From Verrucomicrobiales bacterium (lineage in GTDB: Bacteria > Verrucomicrobiota > Verrucomicrobiia > Limisphaerales > F1-80-MAGS106), in contig CANLCA010000067.1 of the NCBI GenBank assembly GCA_947487925.1, positions 1 through 9,754 of the forward strand: DNA of 9,754 nt, written 5' to 3'. Position numbers and translations under genes: made by a program. Below, in pieces: positions 1 through 6,293 of the stretch. The notes under the pieces were generated by a model that was not told where the DNA came from, did no database searches, and saw only the letters and a list, made by a program, of their open reading frames with translations. How positions within the stretch are numbered: the first letter of the stretch is position 1; each line of letters starts with the position of its first letter.

Positions 1-36
1 ACCGACTTTTAGGGTCAGCGTGGGTTCTTTTGGCAT
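1..36 (-). CDS. Possible start of a gene leaving the left edge
   Basis: On the minus strand an ATG at 36 opens a reading frame of 12 codons that stays open to the window edge and reads MPKEPTLTLKVG. It lies 26 bp downstream of the pdxH stop in the same direction, so it could be the next gene of the same transcription unit. I see no clear Shine-Dalgarno sequence before it, but several genes in this window also lack one. The fragment is too short to assign to a family and could be chance. Confidence 0.3.
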   Translation of the reverse strand, partial: MPKEPTLTLKVG

Positions 37-62
37 ATTGGGTTAATTGCGGGTTTGAGCCG

Positions 63-701
63 TCAAGGGCAAAGACGCTGGATGGTCCAGGAATTGTCCT
101 CTTGTTTTGTGTAAAGAAAGCGGTCGTGAAGTCTGCTGGAGCGACCCTGCCAGAACTCTATCGTGCTGGGTTCAACACGGAATCCACCCCAGAACGACGG
201 CAAAGGAATCTTGCCACCGGCGAATTTCTGTTTGATTTGCTGCCATTGCATCTCCAGCAGTTTCCTGGAGGAGATGGCGGAGCTCTGTTTGGAGGCCCAG
301 GCTCCTATCTGGCTGTCGAGAGGGCGTTGAACAAAGTAGGCCAGGGATTCCGTGGTCGAAACCCTGGACGCGGTCCCGCACACAATCACCTGCCGTTCGA
401 GAGGCACCCAGGGAAACAAGATACAAACGTGGGGATTGGACTCGATGTGCCGCGCTTTGCGGCTCTCGAGGTTGGTAAAGAAAACAAAGCCCTGGGCGTC
501 ATATTGCTTGATAAGAACGGTCCTCAGTAGAGGGAAGCCTTGTGGGTCTGCCGTGGCCAGGCTCACCGCGTTTGGTTCGACGAGCTTCGACTGGCACGCT
601 TCATCAAACCACTTTGTGAACTGCAGGATTGGATCGCCATGCAGATCGCCGCGCCGCAAGGCCGCCTTCTCGTAGGTCGATCGCATGTTCGCTAGATCCA
701 T
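63..701 (-). CDS. pdxH: Pyridoxamine/pyridoxine 5'-phosphate oxidase
   Basis: This 212-residue flavoenzyme oxidises pyridoxine 5'-phosphate or pyridoxamine 5'-phosphate to pyridoxal 5'-phosphate with FMN and O2, the last step of PLP synthesis and salvage, in the cytosol. The length matches the family. Family signatures run the full length: RTVLIK (60-65) and FFTNLESRKARHI (74-86) for FMN binding, GAWASKQSS (133-141), PLPSFWGGFRVEP (167-178), IEFWQG (181-186) and RLHDRF (190-195), where R190 and H192 match the substrate-binding Arg and His of the E. coli enzyme. The C-terminus reads RLCP where RLAP is usual. The ATG at 701 is chosen because a TAGGAA motif lies about 8 nt upstream; a GTG at 722 in the same frame would overlap that motif. 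Identification rests on near-complete motif agreement. Confidence 0.96.
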   Translation of the reverse strand: MDLANMRSTYEKAALRRGDLHGDPILQFTKWFDEACQSKLVEPNAVSLATADPQGFPLLRTVLIKQYDAQGFVFFTNLESRKARHIESNPHVCILFPWVPLERQVIVCGTASRVSTTESLAYFVQRPLDSQIGAWASKQSSAISSRKLLEMQWQQIKQKFAGGKIPLPSFWGGFRVEPSTIEFWQGRSSRLHDRFLYTKQEDNSWTIQRLCP

Positions 702-958
702 GGCTTCATTCCTAATGAACACTTGAGAAAATGGAAAGGGTTAAGGCGCGGTTCATGGGAAGGAAAACCTCCAGCCAAACGACGCGATTTGCGGTCATGA
801 ACCGGGCAGGCAAGGTAGAGACATTCCACCGGAACGTCCCTATCGGACTCCAAGGCCTCTGAATTTGATCGAAAGAAAGCGCTGTTTTTTGCTGGGTTTG
901 GCCGAGTTTTGGAGTATCCTGGATGTGGTTTTAACCCAGCCAAGTCACCTCTGTATTT
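702..958. other. Intergenic region with inverted repeats, no confident gene
   Basis: This 257-bp gap separates the divergent pdxH and ferritin-like genes, so promoters for both must lie here, but I see no convincing -35/-10 pair. It contains an exact 9-bp inverted repeat, CGGTTCATG (749-757) and CATGAACCG (796-804), and an exact 8-bp one, GCTGGGTT (891-898) and AACCCAGC (933-940). A 43-codon plus-strand frame from an ATG at 731 to a TGA at 860-862 and a longer minus-strand frame are both open, but neither has a ribosome binding site or a recognisable product. The open frames plus the repeat may mean a decayed or dispersed intergenic element. Confidence 0.5.
891..940 (+). promoter_or_regulatory. 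Inverted repeat upstream of the ferritin-like gene
   Basis: GCTGGGTT at 891-898 is exactly complementary to AACCCAGC at 933-940, with 34 nt between. The right arm ends 18 nt before the ATG at 959. If transcribed it could form a leader hairpin near the start codon; as DNA it could be a protein site. No T-run follows, so it is not a terminator for the plus strand. The function is unknown and an 8-bp pair can occur by chance. Confidence 0.25.
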
Positions 959-2377
959 ATGAGCCACAATGCATCCACTCCACTGAATGGGAACAGCTCA
1001 GACACCGAGACCGTGGGTTCTGTTCCCGCAGTGCTGATTCCTGACCAGAGATCTGCCGCGGCAGCGCGCAGAAGGGACTACCCTTTTCACTTTCCGTCTG
1101 ACCGCCGTCGATTGGGAGGAACGTTCGACGTGGCGGAAGGGTCGCGGAGGTTGCTGCGGTTCTTTTACTTGGAACGGCGCGTGATGCAGGCTCTCGGAGC
1201 CTGGACCCTCACCATTCCAGAATTCGAAGTGAAGTTGGAAACGGGGCGACACATTTTTTACCACGCGGACGCGGCCTTGGTTTTGAGGGAACGGTTGAAG
1301 GAGATGGAGCGGCGGGTGAAAGATATCGATGCTTTTCGTGACCCCGAGGTCGATCGATTCATCGAGGAAGTGCTCTGCGCGCGTTCCGCTCCCGAGTTGC
1401 TCGTGGGCGTCCACCAGGTCCTGGGCCGCGCCTTGGAAACCGCCTATCGCCACCACATCGACCACACGGATTCCCTTACCGACGCTCCAACAATCCGATG
1501 TTTGAAACGGATTTTGAACGATTACGAGCCGATGTTGAACTGGGCGGAGGCGGCGGTCGAAGCGTATGTGGTTGGCGGCGTTGAGGAGTCGGGCTTGGCA
1601 GTATGGCGCTGGCATCTGCAGCGGTTGTTGACATCCATCGGCGGGGTCACCGGAACCCAGCCGAAGAGTGCGCCGCCGTCGCCTTTGAGATCCATTGAGC
1701 AGCCTTTTGTGAGGGGCACAGTCCCCTTGAGAGATACTCGATTTGACACTTTCAAGAACACCGGCGACTACGACGTTGCCGACGGACAGGAACGGTTTGC
1801 CAAGGATTCGTATGAAAGTCTGAGGCTGCGATTCATTCGGACTCAACGGGATGAAGTAGACGCCATCGAGGCTTTTGGAACTTTTATCTGGGACATCCGC
1901 TTCAAGGATTTTCAGTCGGAGTACGACTTGGCTCGAATCACTTGGGACGAAGCCCGGCATACGGAGATCGGGCATCGTGCACTCCAGGCGTGCGGCTATG
2001 ACCCCTTCGAATTGAGGAATCGGTTGACCGGGTCGACTTGCCGCGGTCCGATGGAACCGGCTTTCGCGATGGCCGAGATCAATTTGTTCGGCGAAGTGGG
2101 GGTGCTGAAAACCATCAGCGGCTTGATCAGCACGGCGGTGGAACGTCAGGACGCCCTGCTTGTGCACGTGGCTGACTACATCCGTGCGGACGAACGAACC
2201 CATGTTCGCAAGGGGCAGGGCATCATCAGGGTAATGACCGACATGGACGCCAAGGCCCTGGAGTTACGGACCCGCGAACTGTTCACCGAGTGCCTCGTCA
2301 GCCTAGGGGTTGTGAAGAAGGATATGGATGTCTTCACGGTTTCGCGGGAAGACATTGAACATTTGGTGGGGGAATGA
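959..2377 (+). CDS. Ferritin-like protein with two helical-bundle halves, C-terminal half with di-iron ligands
   Basis: This 472-residue protein has no signal peptide and is probably cytosolic. The first 40 residues are low complexity. Residues about 60-225 look like a worn ferritin-like bundle: LETGRHIFYHADAALVLRERL (93-113) and DAPTIRCLKRILNDYEPMLNWAE (175-197) have the helix pattern, but the expected Glu/His pairs are mostly lost (YEPM where an ExxH-type motif would be expected). After a proline-rich linker (about 233-262), residues 280-450 carry a full ligand pattern: E299/E304 in helix 1, EARH (331-334) in helix 2, E373/E379 in helix 3 and ERTH (412-415) in helix 4. This is the E, ExxH, E, ExxH layout of di-iron ferritin-like oxidases and oxygenases. 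The reaction is unknown. No SD precedes the ATG at 959. It converges on the radical SAM gene. Confidence 0.75.
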   Translation: MSHNASTPLNGNSSDTETVGSVPAVLIPDQRSAAAARRRDYPFHFPSDRRRLGGTFDVAEGSRRLLRFFYLERRVMQALGAWTLTIPEFEVKLETGRHIFYHADAALVLRERLKEMERRVKDIDAFRDPEVDRFIEEVLCARSAPELLVGVHQVLGRALETAYRHHIDHTDSLTDAPTIRCLKRILNDYEPMLNWAEAAVEAYVVGGVEESGLAVWRWHLQRLLTSIGGVTGTQPKSAPPSPLRSIEQPFVRGTVPLRDTRFDTFKNTGDYDVADGQERFAKDSYESLRLRFIRTQRDEVDAIEAFGTFIWDIRFKDFQSEYDLARITWDEARHTEIGHRALQACGYDPFELRNRLTGSTCRGPMEPAFAMAEINLFGEVGVLKTISGLISTAVERQDALLVHVADYIRADERTHVRKGQGIIRVMTDMDAKALELRTRELFTECLVSLGVVKKDMDVFTVSREDIEHLVGE

Positions 2378-2400
2378 CGGGGGAGTGGATGAGTGGGTAG

Positions 2401-2456
2401 TAATCAGTGGTCAGTGGTCAGTGGTCAGTGGTCAGTGGTCAGTGGTCAGTGGTCAG
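2401..2456. repeat. Tandem heptamer repeat TGGTCAG x7
   Basis: Seven exact copies of TGGTCAG run from 2408 to 2456, preceded by one degenerate copy, TAATCAG, at 2401-2407. The array fills the junction between two convergent genes. Read on the plus strand all three frames are free of stops; read on the minus strand (CTGACCA units) a TGA turns up in every frame within 21 nt. The radical SAM gene runs into the array and ends at a TGA inside it (2439-2441). Short heptameric tandem repeats are known in other bacteria, for example cyanobacterial STRR sequences. There is no self-complementarity that would make it a hairpin terminator. Confidence 0.95.
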
Positions 2457-4019
2457 GGCGATTGGAGGGGTGTTGACAACCTGCTGGGGTGAGAGCGCCA
2501 AGTGACGAGTTTGTCGCGGAGGCCCGGGATTGCGGCGCGAAGGCTTTCGTGGTGGGAGAAGGGCGGTGAGAAAGGGGTTCAGGAACGGGGGAACTTCGAG
2601 TCTCCCGACGCGTTGAAAGTCTTTCCAGAGAGTCGTCGCAGCTTCGGGTTTAGGAAGTTCCAGCACCGTGGCAAGGAATTCGAAGAGCAATTCCGATAAC
2701 ACATTGAGAGCGATTCCGTGGGTGCGCCGGGTTCGTTGGAAGAGCCAGTCTGAAAACCTCAGGAACGAAATGAACGGCGATCCTGACTTCGCCCAGATCA
2801 GCGGCGTGGTTTCCACGAAGTTGCCGCTGTTGCCCACCAGGTCCCAGTAGCGGGAGAACCTTCGCAGTTGCTGCAACGTGGAGAAGTTCATGAGTTTGTT
2901 TTGCAGGATTTCGTAAGGCGGCATCGGGCTGTAGACCATGCCCCATTCCCGGTCATGCCGAACGATCGGCGTGCCGCGCAGTCGTTTGAGGATGCCCACC
3001 TGGATTTCCTGAGGTCCCAACCCTACGAGGCGGTCGAATCCCTCGGCAAATGAACCGAGGGTTTCTCCTGGCAGTCCCGCAATGAGATCGGCGTGGATAT
3101 GAACTCCGGTGTGCTGCCTCAGAAATCGAAAGTTTTCCTCCAGTTTAGTGAAATCCTGGCGCCTGCTAATATTGCGGGCGACGGACTCATCGAAAGTTTG
3201 AACGCCGACTTCCAATTGGATCGATCCCGTTGGAAACTGTGCGATCAGAGTTCGCAGCGCCTCCGGCAGGCGGTCAGGAATCATCTCAAAGTGCACAAAG
3301 AGTCCAGGGCGCAGTCGCTCGAGGAAAAAGCGGAGGATTGAAGTGCTAGCACTCAGGTTGAGGTTGAAAGTTCGGTCAACGAACTTGAACTGCAAAGCGC
3401 CACGAGCCAATAACAAGTCGAGTTCCCGAAGAAACGGTTCGATGGGAAATTGGCGGACCGGGATGTCGAGTGAGGACAGGCAAAACTCGCACGTGAAAGG
3501 GCATCCGCGGGAGGCTTCCACGTAAAGAACACGGTTTCGGATGTCGTCATCGGTGTAGAGGGAGTAGGGAAGTTGGAGGTGCGGAAGCTCTGGCAGTGCC
3601 GCTTGAATGACCTTTTGCCTCGGTGGGTTGCCGCTGAGAAGTGCCTGGCAAAGCGTGGCAAAAGCGATATCTGCTTCGCCTGCGACGACGTAATCCGCCA
3701 GGCCGGTGATCTCCTGTTCCGAGGACTCGTAACTGACCTCCGGGCCACCGAGGACAACCAAGAGCTCTGGTCGGAGGCGTCTCAGAAGTGTCACAACCTC
3801 CAGGGTTTCGTTCGCATTCCAGATATAAACTCCGAGGCCGACGATTCGTGGAGAGACGGCAAGTATCGATTCGAGGATGTCGATCGGCCGTTGGTTGATG
3901 TCGTATTCAGCGATAGCGGCGCGCGACTGGAGTGGCCCGAGGTTGGCCATTAAGTAGCGTAACCCAAACGAGCTGTGCAGGTATTTCGCGTTGAGGGTGG
4001 CCAATAGGATCTCGGGCAT
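2439..4019 (-). CDS. B12-binding-domain radical SAM protein (DUF4080-like C-terminus)
   Basis: The 526-residue protein starts MPEILLATLNAKYLHSSFGL, the usual opening of radical SAM proteins with an N-terminal Rossmann-like B12-binding domain (about 1-125). That domain shows VGLGVYIWN (60-68) and LGGPEVS (90-96), but no DxHxxG base-off cobalamin motif. The radical SAM domain follows with CPFTCEFC, giving cysteines 173, 177 and 180 (Cx3Cx2C) for a [4Fe-4S] cluster that cleaves S-adenosylmethionine. LEVGVQTF (269-276) and ADLIAGLPGE (310-319) are typical later barrel motifs. The C-terminal part (about 360-490) resembles the DUF4080 extension. The substrate is unknown. The frame stays open upstream to 4262, but those 81 residues look unlike a protein domain and would cover most of yacG, so the ATG at 4017-4019 is preferred. 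A second ATG at 4073 is possible. The last 40 residues are Pro/Arg-rich and end in the heptamer repeat. Confidence 0.85.
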   Translation of the reverse strand: MPEILLATLNAKYLHSSFGLRYLMANLGPLQSRAAIAEYDINQRPIDILESILAVSPRIVGLGVYIWNANETLEVVTLLRRLRPELLVVLGGPEVSYESSEQEITGLADYVVAGEADIAFATLCQALLSGNPPRQKVIQAALPELPHLQLPYSLYTDDDIRNRVLYVEASRGCPFTCEFCLSSLDIPVRQFPIEPFLRELDLLLARGALQFKFVDRTFNLNLSASTSILRFFLERLRPGLFVHFEMIPDRLPEALRTLIAQFPTGSIQLEVGVQTFDESVARNISRRQDFTKLEENFRFLRQHTGVHIHADLIAGLPGETLGSFAEGFDRLVGLGPQEIQVGILKRLRGTPIVRHDREWGMVYSPMPPYEILQNKLMNFSTLQQLRRFSRYWDLVGNSGNFVETTPLIWAKSGSPFISFLRFSDWLFQRTRRTHGIALNVLSELLFEFLATVLELPKPEAATTLWKDFQRVGRLEVPPFLNPFLTALLPPRKPSRRNPGPPRQTRHLALSPQQVVNTPPIALTTDH

Positions 4020-4112
4020 TTCAGAGTGGAGGCTACCCTTTTTGGGGCGGGTTGCCAAGAAAACGGTGGACATCCCGTGGTTTAGAGCTGAAGAGTTTGG
4101 CTTTTGGAGCTT
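4020..4112. promoter_or_regulatory. Divergent intergenic region between radical SAM gene and yacG
   Basis: These 93 bp lie between two genes transcribed away from each other, so both promoters are expected here or just inside. I could not find a convincing sigma-70 hexamer pair or operator. GGAG at 4106-4109 is the only SD-like site for yacG and lies only 3 nt from the ATG. Confidence 0.35.
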
Positions 4113-4334
4113 ATGAGAGTGAAGTGCCCCATGTGCCGAGCGGTTGGTGACTGGTTTGCCGGTCCATTTGGGCCGTTTTGTTCGAAGCGTTGCAAACTGG
4201 TGGACCTTGGGAAGTGGTTTAACGAGGAGCACAAGGTTACGGAGCCCCTGCGGCCCGATCATTTTGCAGAGTTTGCGGAGTTGCCGCCTGGGGATTATCT
4301 CGATACACCGGAACCGCTTGAGGAACAGTCATGA
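4113..4334 (+). CDS. yacG: YacG family zinc-binding DNA gyrase inhibitor
   Basis: This 73-residue protein has the YacG layout: CPMC (C5, C8) and CSKRC (C23, C27), together a four-cysteine zinc site, followed by DLGKWF (30-35) and an acidic, proline-rich tail. In E. coli YacG binds GyrB and blocks DNA gyrase from binding DNA. The length is normal for the family (about 60-75 residues). After the second cysteine there is Arg where Gly is usual. The ATG at 4113 gives MRVKCPMC, the common N-terminus; a TTG at 4104 and a GTG at 4119 are alternatives. The TGA at 4332-4334 overlaps the ATG of the next gene. Here yacG is not beside coaE as it is in E. coli. Confidence 0.9.
   Translation: MRVKCPMCRAVGDWFAGPFGPFCSKRCKLVDLGKWFNEEHKVTEPLRPDHFAEFAELPPGDYLDTPEPLEEQS
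4320..4334 (+). promoter_or_regulatory. SD and ATGA stop-start overlap coupling yacG to the PLP gene
   Basis: GAGGA at 4320-4324 sits 6 nt before the ATG at 4331, one of the few good SD sites in the window. The ATG shares four bases (ATGA, 4331-4334) with the yacG stop. This arrangement usually means that ribosomes finishing the first gene re-initiate on the second, so the two proteins are probably made together. Confidence 0.85.
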
Positions 4335-5686
4335 ACAACCTGGATCGATTCAAATCGGAAGGCGACCTCAACGTGTCCCCGACGCGGAAGGAATGGTCCC
4401 GCGCAGCAATCGGCGAGCAGACTCGCACGCTGCTGGATGAGGACGCGGCGGTGTTTTTGCATCAAGCGCTCTCGACCCCGTGTTTGAACGTCCTGCGAGG
4501 CGCCGAAGGGGCGGTGATAGAGGATTGGGAGGGGCGCAGGTTGTTGGATTTTCATGGAAACAACGTTCACCAGGTTGGATTTGGGCATCCACGCGTGCTT
4601 GAGGCTATCACCGAACAGATGCGGCAGCTTTCCTTTTGCACGAGGCGATATACAAACGTGCCCGCGATTCGGCTTGCGCAGAAGTTGGTCGCGCTGGCGC
4701 CGGGCGACTTGAACCGTGTGCTTTTCGCTCCCGGCGGGACCAGCGCCGTGGGCATGGCGATCAAGCTGGCGCGGGCTGCGACCGGCCGTTTCAAGACCAT
4801 CTCGATGTGGGATTCGTTTCATGGGGCGTCCCTCGACGCGATCTCAGTCGGGGGCGAGGCTATTTTCAGGAGCGGCGCGGGACCTTTGATGGCGGGATGC
4901 GAACATGTGCCACCTCCCGACAATCGGCATTGCCCTTTTGCCTGCGGCGCCGCGTGCAACCTGAAGTGTGCGGACTACATTGAATACGTTCTCGAAAAGG
5001 AGGGCGACGTGGCCGCGGTGATCGGAGAAACAGTCCGGAGCACCCCGTTCATTCCGCCCCTTGACTACTGGAGGAAGGTGCGTGCGGCGTGTGACAAGCA
5101 CGGGGCGTTGCTGATCCTGGATGAAATACCTCATTGTTTGGGGCGCACCGGCAAGAATTTTACTTGCGAGCATTACGATGTGGTCCCGGACATCTTGGTG
5201 ATCGGGAAGGGGCTTGGCGGAGGGGTGTTTCCCTTGGCTGCAATCATCGCCCGCGAAGGCTTGAACGTGATGCGGGACAGGGCGCTGGGGCATTACACCC
5301 ATGAAAAGAATCCCGTGGCTTGCGCGGCCGGGTTGGCGGCCATACGCGTGATTGAAGAGGAAGGGTTGCTCGAAAATGCGCGACTGATGGGCGCTCTGGC
5401 ATTGAAGGAGATGAGGTCCATGATGGAGCGCAGCCCGTTCATCGGGGACGTGCGCGGGCTGGGACTTCTCATGGGGTTGGAACTTGTGCGGGATAAAGCG
5501 ACGGGAGCACGCGCGGGGGATCTAGCGGAAAGAGTGATGTATCGCTGCCTCTCGGAGGGTTTGAACTTCAAACTGACGATGGGAAACATCGTGACCCTGA
5601 CGCCCGCCCTGACGATTAATCAGGATGAGATGAGGCAGGCGTTGGGAATCCTCGACCGCGCTATTCTGGAGGAAGGGAAAAGCTGA
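4331..5686 (+). CDS. Class III PLP-dependent enzyme, PbfA-like (hydroxy-aminoethylphosphonate ammonia-lyase candidate)
   Basis: The 451-residue protein belongs to the class III aminotransferase fold (type I PLP enzymes). GGTSA (136-140 region) binds the PLP phosphate, DSFHG (161-165) follows, D264 in LDEIP pairs with the pyridine nitrogen, and K293 in GKGLGGG forms the Schiff base. GHYTHEKNP (320-328) and the C-terminal NFKLTMGNIVTLTP (412-425) close the fold. From memory the whole sequence, especially EGDLNVSP (10-17), FLHQALSTPC (42-51) and HEKNP, matches proteins annotated as aspartate aminotransferase family and more recently as (R)-1-hydroxy-2-aminoethylphosphonate ammonia-lyase (PbfA), which releases ammonia to give phosphonoacetaldehyde. 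No phosphonate genes (phnW, phnX, phnY, phnA) lie in this window, so the substrate is not proven. Residues 201-213 hold four cysteines spaced Cx3Cx3Cx3C, and GETVR (232-236) stands where an AEP-type motif is common. The stop lies in a palindromic repeat. Confidence 0.8.
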   Translation: MNNLDRFKSEGDLNVSPTRKEWSRAAIGEQTRTLLDEDAAVFLHQALSTPCLNVLRGAEGAVIEDWEGRRLLDFHGNNVHQVGFGHPRVLEAITEQMRQLSFCTRRYTNVPAIRLAQKLVALAPGDLNRVLFAPGGTSAVGMAIKLARAATGRFKTISMWDSFHGASLDAISVGGEAIFRSGAGPLMAGCEHVPPPDNRHCPFACGAACNLKCADYIEYVLEKEGDVAAVIGETVRSTPFIPPLDYWRKVRAACDKHGALLILDEIPHCLGRTGKNFTCEHYDVVPDILVIGKGLGGGVFPLAAIIAREGLNVMRDRALGHYTHEKNPVACAAGLAAIRVIEEEGLLENARLMGALALKEMRSMMERSPFIGDVRGLGLLMGLELVRDKATGARAGDLAERVMYRCLSEGLNFKLTMGNIVTLTPALTINQDEMRQALGILDRAILEEGKS

Positions 5687-5804
5687 AAATGAAAAGCTGA
5701 GAACAGAAAGTGGAAAGCGGAAATGGGGAGCATGGGCTGCTGATCACATTTTTCTCTGCTCTCAATTTTCTGCTTTCAGTTTTCAGCTTTCAGTTTTCAG
5801 CTTT
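5679..5804. repeat. Imperfect palindromic repeat built of YTTTCAG heptamers
   Basis: The left arm (5679-5710) and right arm (5773-5804) are complementary at 27 of 32 positions. Inside, GAGCA (5728-5732) pairs with TGCTC (5757-5761), so the whole stretch can fold into one long stem. The right arm consists of four tandem heptamers, CTTTCAG and TTTTCAG alternating (5773-5800), and the left arm is a more worn reverse complement. The stop codon of the PLP gene (TGA, 5684-5686) is in the left arm. In RNA the stem could stop transcription or protect the 3' end of the yacG-PLP message, but there is no clean T-run right after the right arm. It may be one copy of a dispersed intergenic repeat. Confidence 0.85.
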
Positions 5805-5862
5805 CTATTTGTGGAGGATTTAAGGTTGCTCGGATGGGGTTGGGTTGCCTAAGTTGGGCTGT

Positions 5863-6282
5863 GTGAAGTTATCCGTGAAGAGCGATTACGCTGCCCGAGC
5901 GGTGCTCGGTTTGGCCCGGGCGTATGCGGGAGGGCGTTCGATGCGAGTCGAGGATCTGGCTCGAGCTCAGGGCATTCCACCCAACTATCTCGTTCAAATC
6001 CTGATCGAATTGAAGGCGAGGAGGCTTGTGAAGAGCGTTCGAGGCAAGGAAGGAGGTTACCTGTTAGCCGTGCCCCCGGCTGAGATCACACTGGGCGACG
6101 TGCTTCGGGCTGTTCATGGCCAGGTGTTCGACACCCCTGCGTTGACGGATGGTTCCTGTCCGGTCGAACTAAGATTCGCGTGGCAACATCTTCAACAAAC
6201 GATGGACCGAGCGTCTGATGGCATCACCTTCCAGCAACTTTCGGAGCAGAGTGTAGAAAAGGAAAAGATGTATTACATTTAG
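5863..6282 (+). CDS. Rrf2 family transcriptional regulator
   Basis: This 139-residue protein begins VKLSVKSDYAARAVLGLA, the standard Rrf2 opening, so the GTG at 5863 is chosen; a TTG at 5845 would add six residues and has a G-rich stretch (GGGG, 5836-5839) before it. The winged helix covers about 1-80 with VEDLARAQGIPPNYLVQIL (29-47) as the recognition part and GKEGGYLLAVPP (62-73) as the wing. The C-terminal dimer helix follows (about 100-130). Relatives such as IscR and NsrR bind an Fe-S cluster through three cysteines; here only one remains (C99, in GSCPVELRF), so a classical cluster seems unlikely. Other members sense cysteine metabolites or bind through partner proteins. The gene lies 11 nt upstream of the histidine kinase and probably shares its transcript. 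Confidence 0.9.
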   Translation: MKLSVKSDYAARAVLGLARAYAGGRSMRVEDLARAQGIPPNYLVQILIELKARRLVKSVRGKEGGYLLAVPPAEITLGDVLRAVHGQVFDTPALTDGSCPVELRFAWQHLQQTMDRASDGITFQQLSEQSVEKEKMYYI

Positions 6283-6293
6283 TCCATCACCTC

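Noticed and set aside
30..530. Plus-strand frame of 166 codons
   Set aside because: It is antisense to pdxH, whose family motifs cover the whole stretch.
692..967. Minus-strand 91-codon frame over the pdxH-ferritin gap
   Set aside because: It overlaps the starts of both flanking genes, has no ribosome binding site and no recognisable domain; kept only as part of the description of the gap.
998..2203. Long minus-strand open frame (401 codons) opposite the ferritin-like gene
   Set aside because: The translation is rich in Arg, Pro, His and Gln without any recognisable motif, while the plus strand encodes clear ferritin-like ligand motifs. It is a shadow caused by codon usage.
2404..2456. CRISPR array
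   Set aside because: The units are 7 bp and directly adjacent, with no spacers; it is a simple tandem repeat.
4020..4262. 81-residue N-terminal extension of the radical SAM frame
   Set aside because: It would overlap yacG on the other strand and its sequence is basic and unlike any domain, whereas MPEILLATLNAKY at 4019 is the family's usual start.
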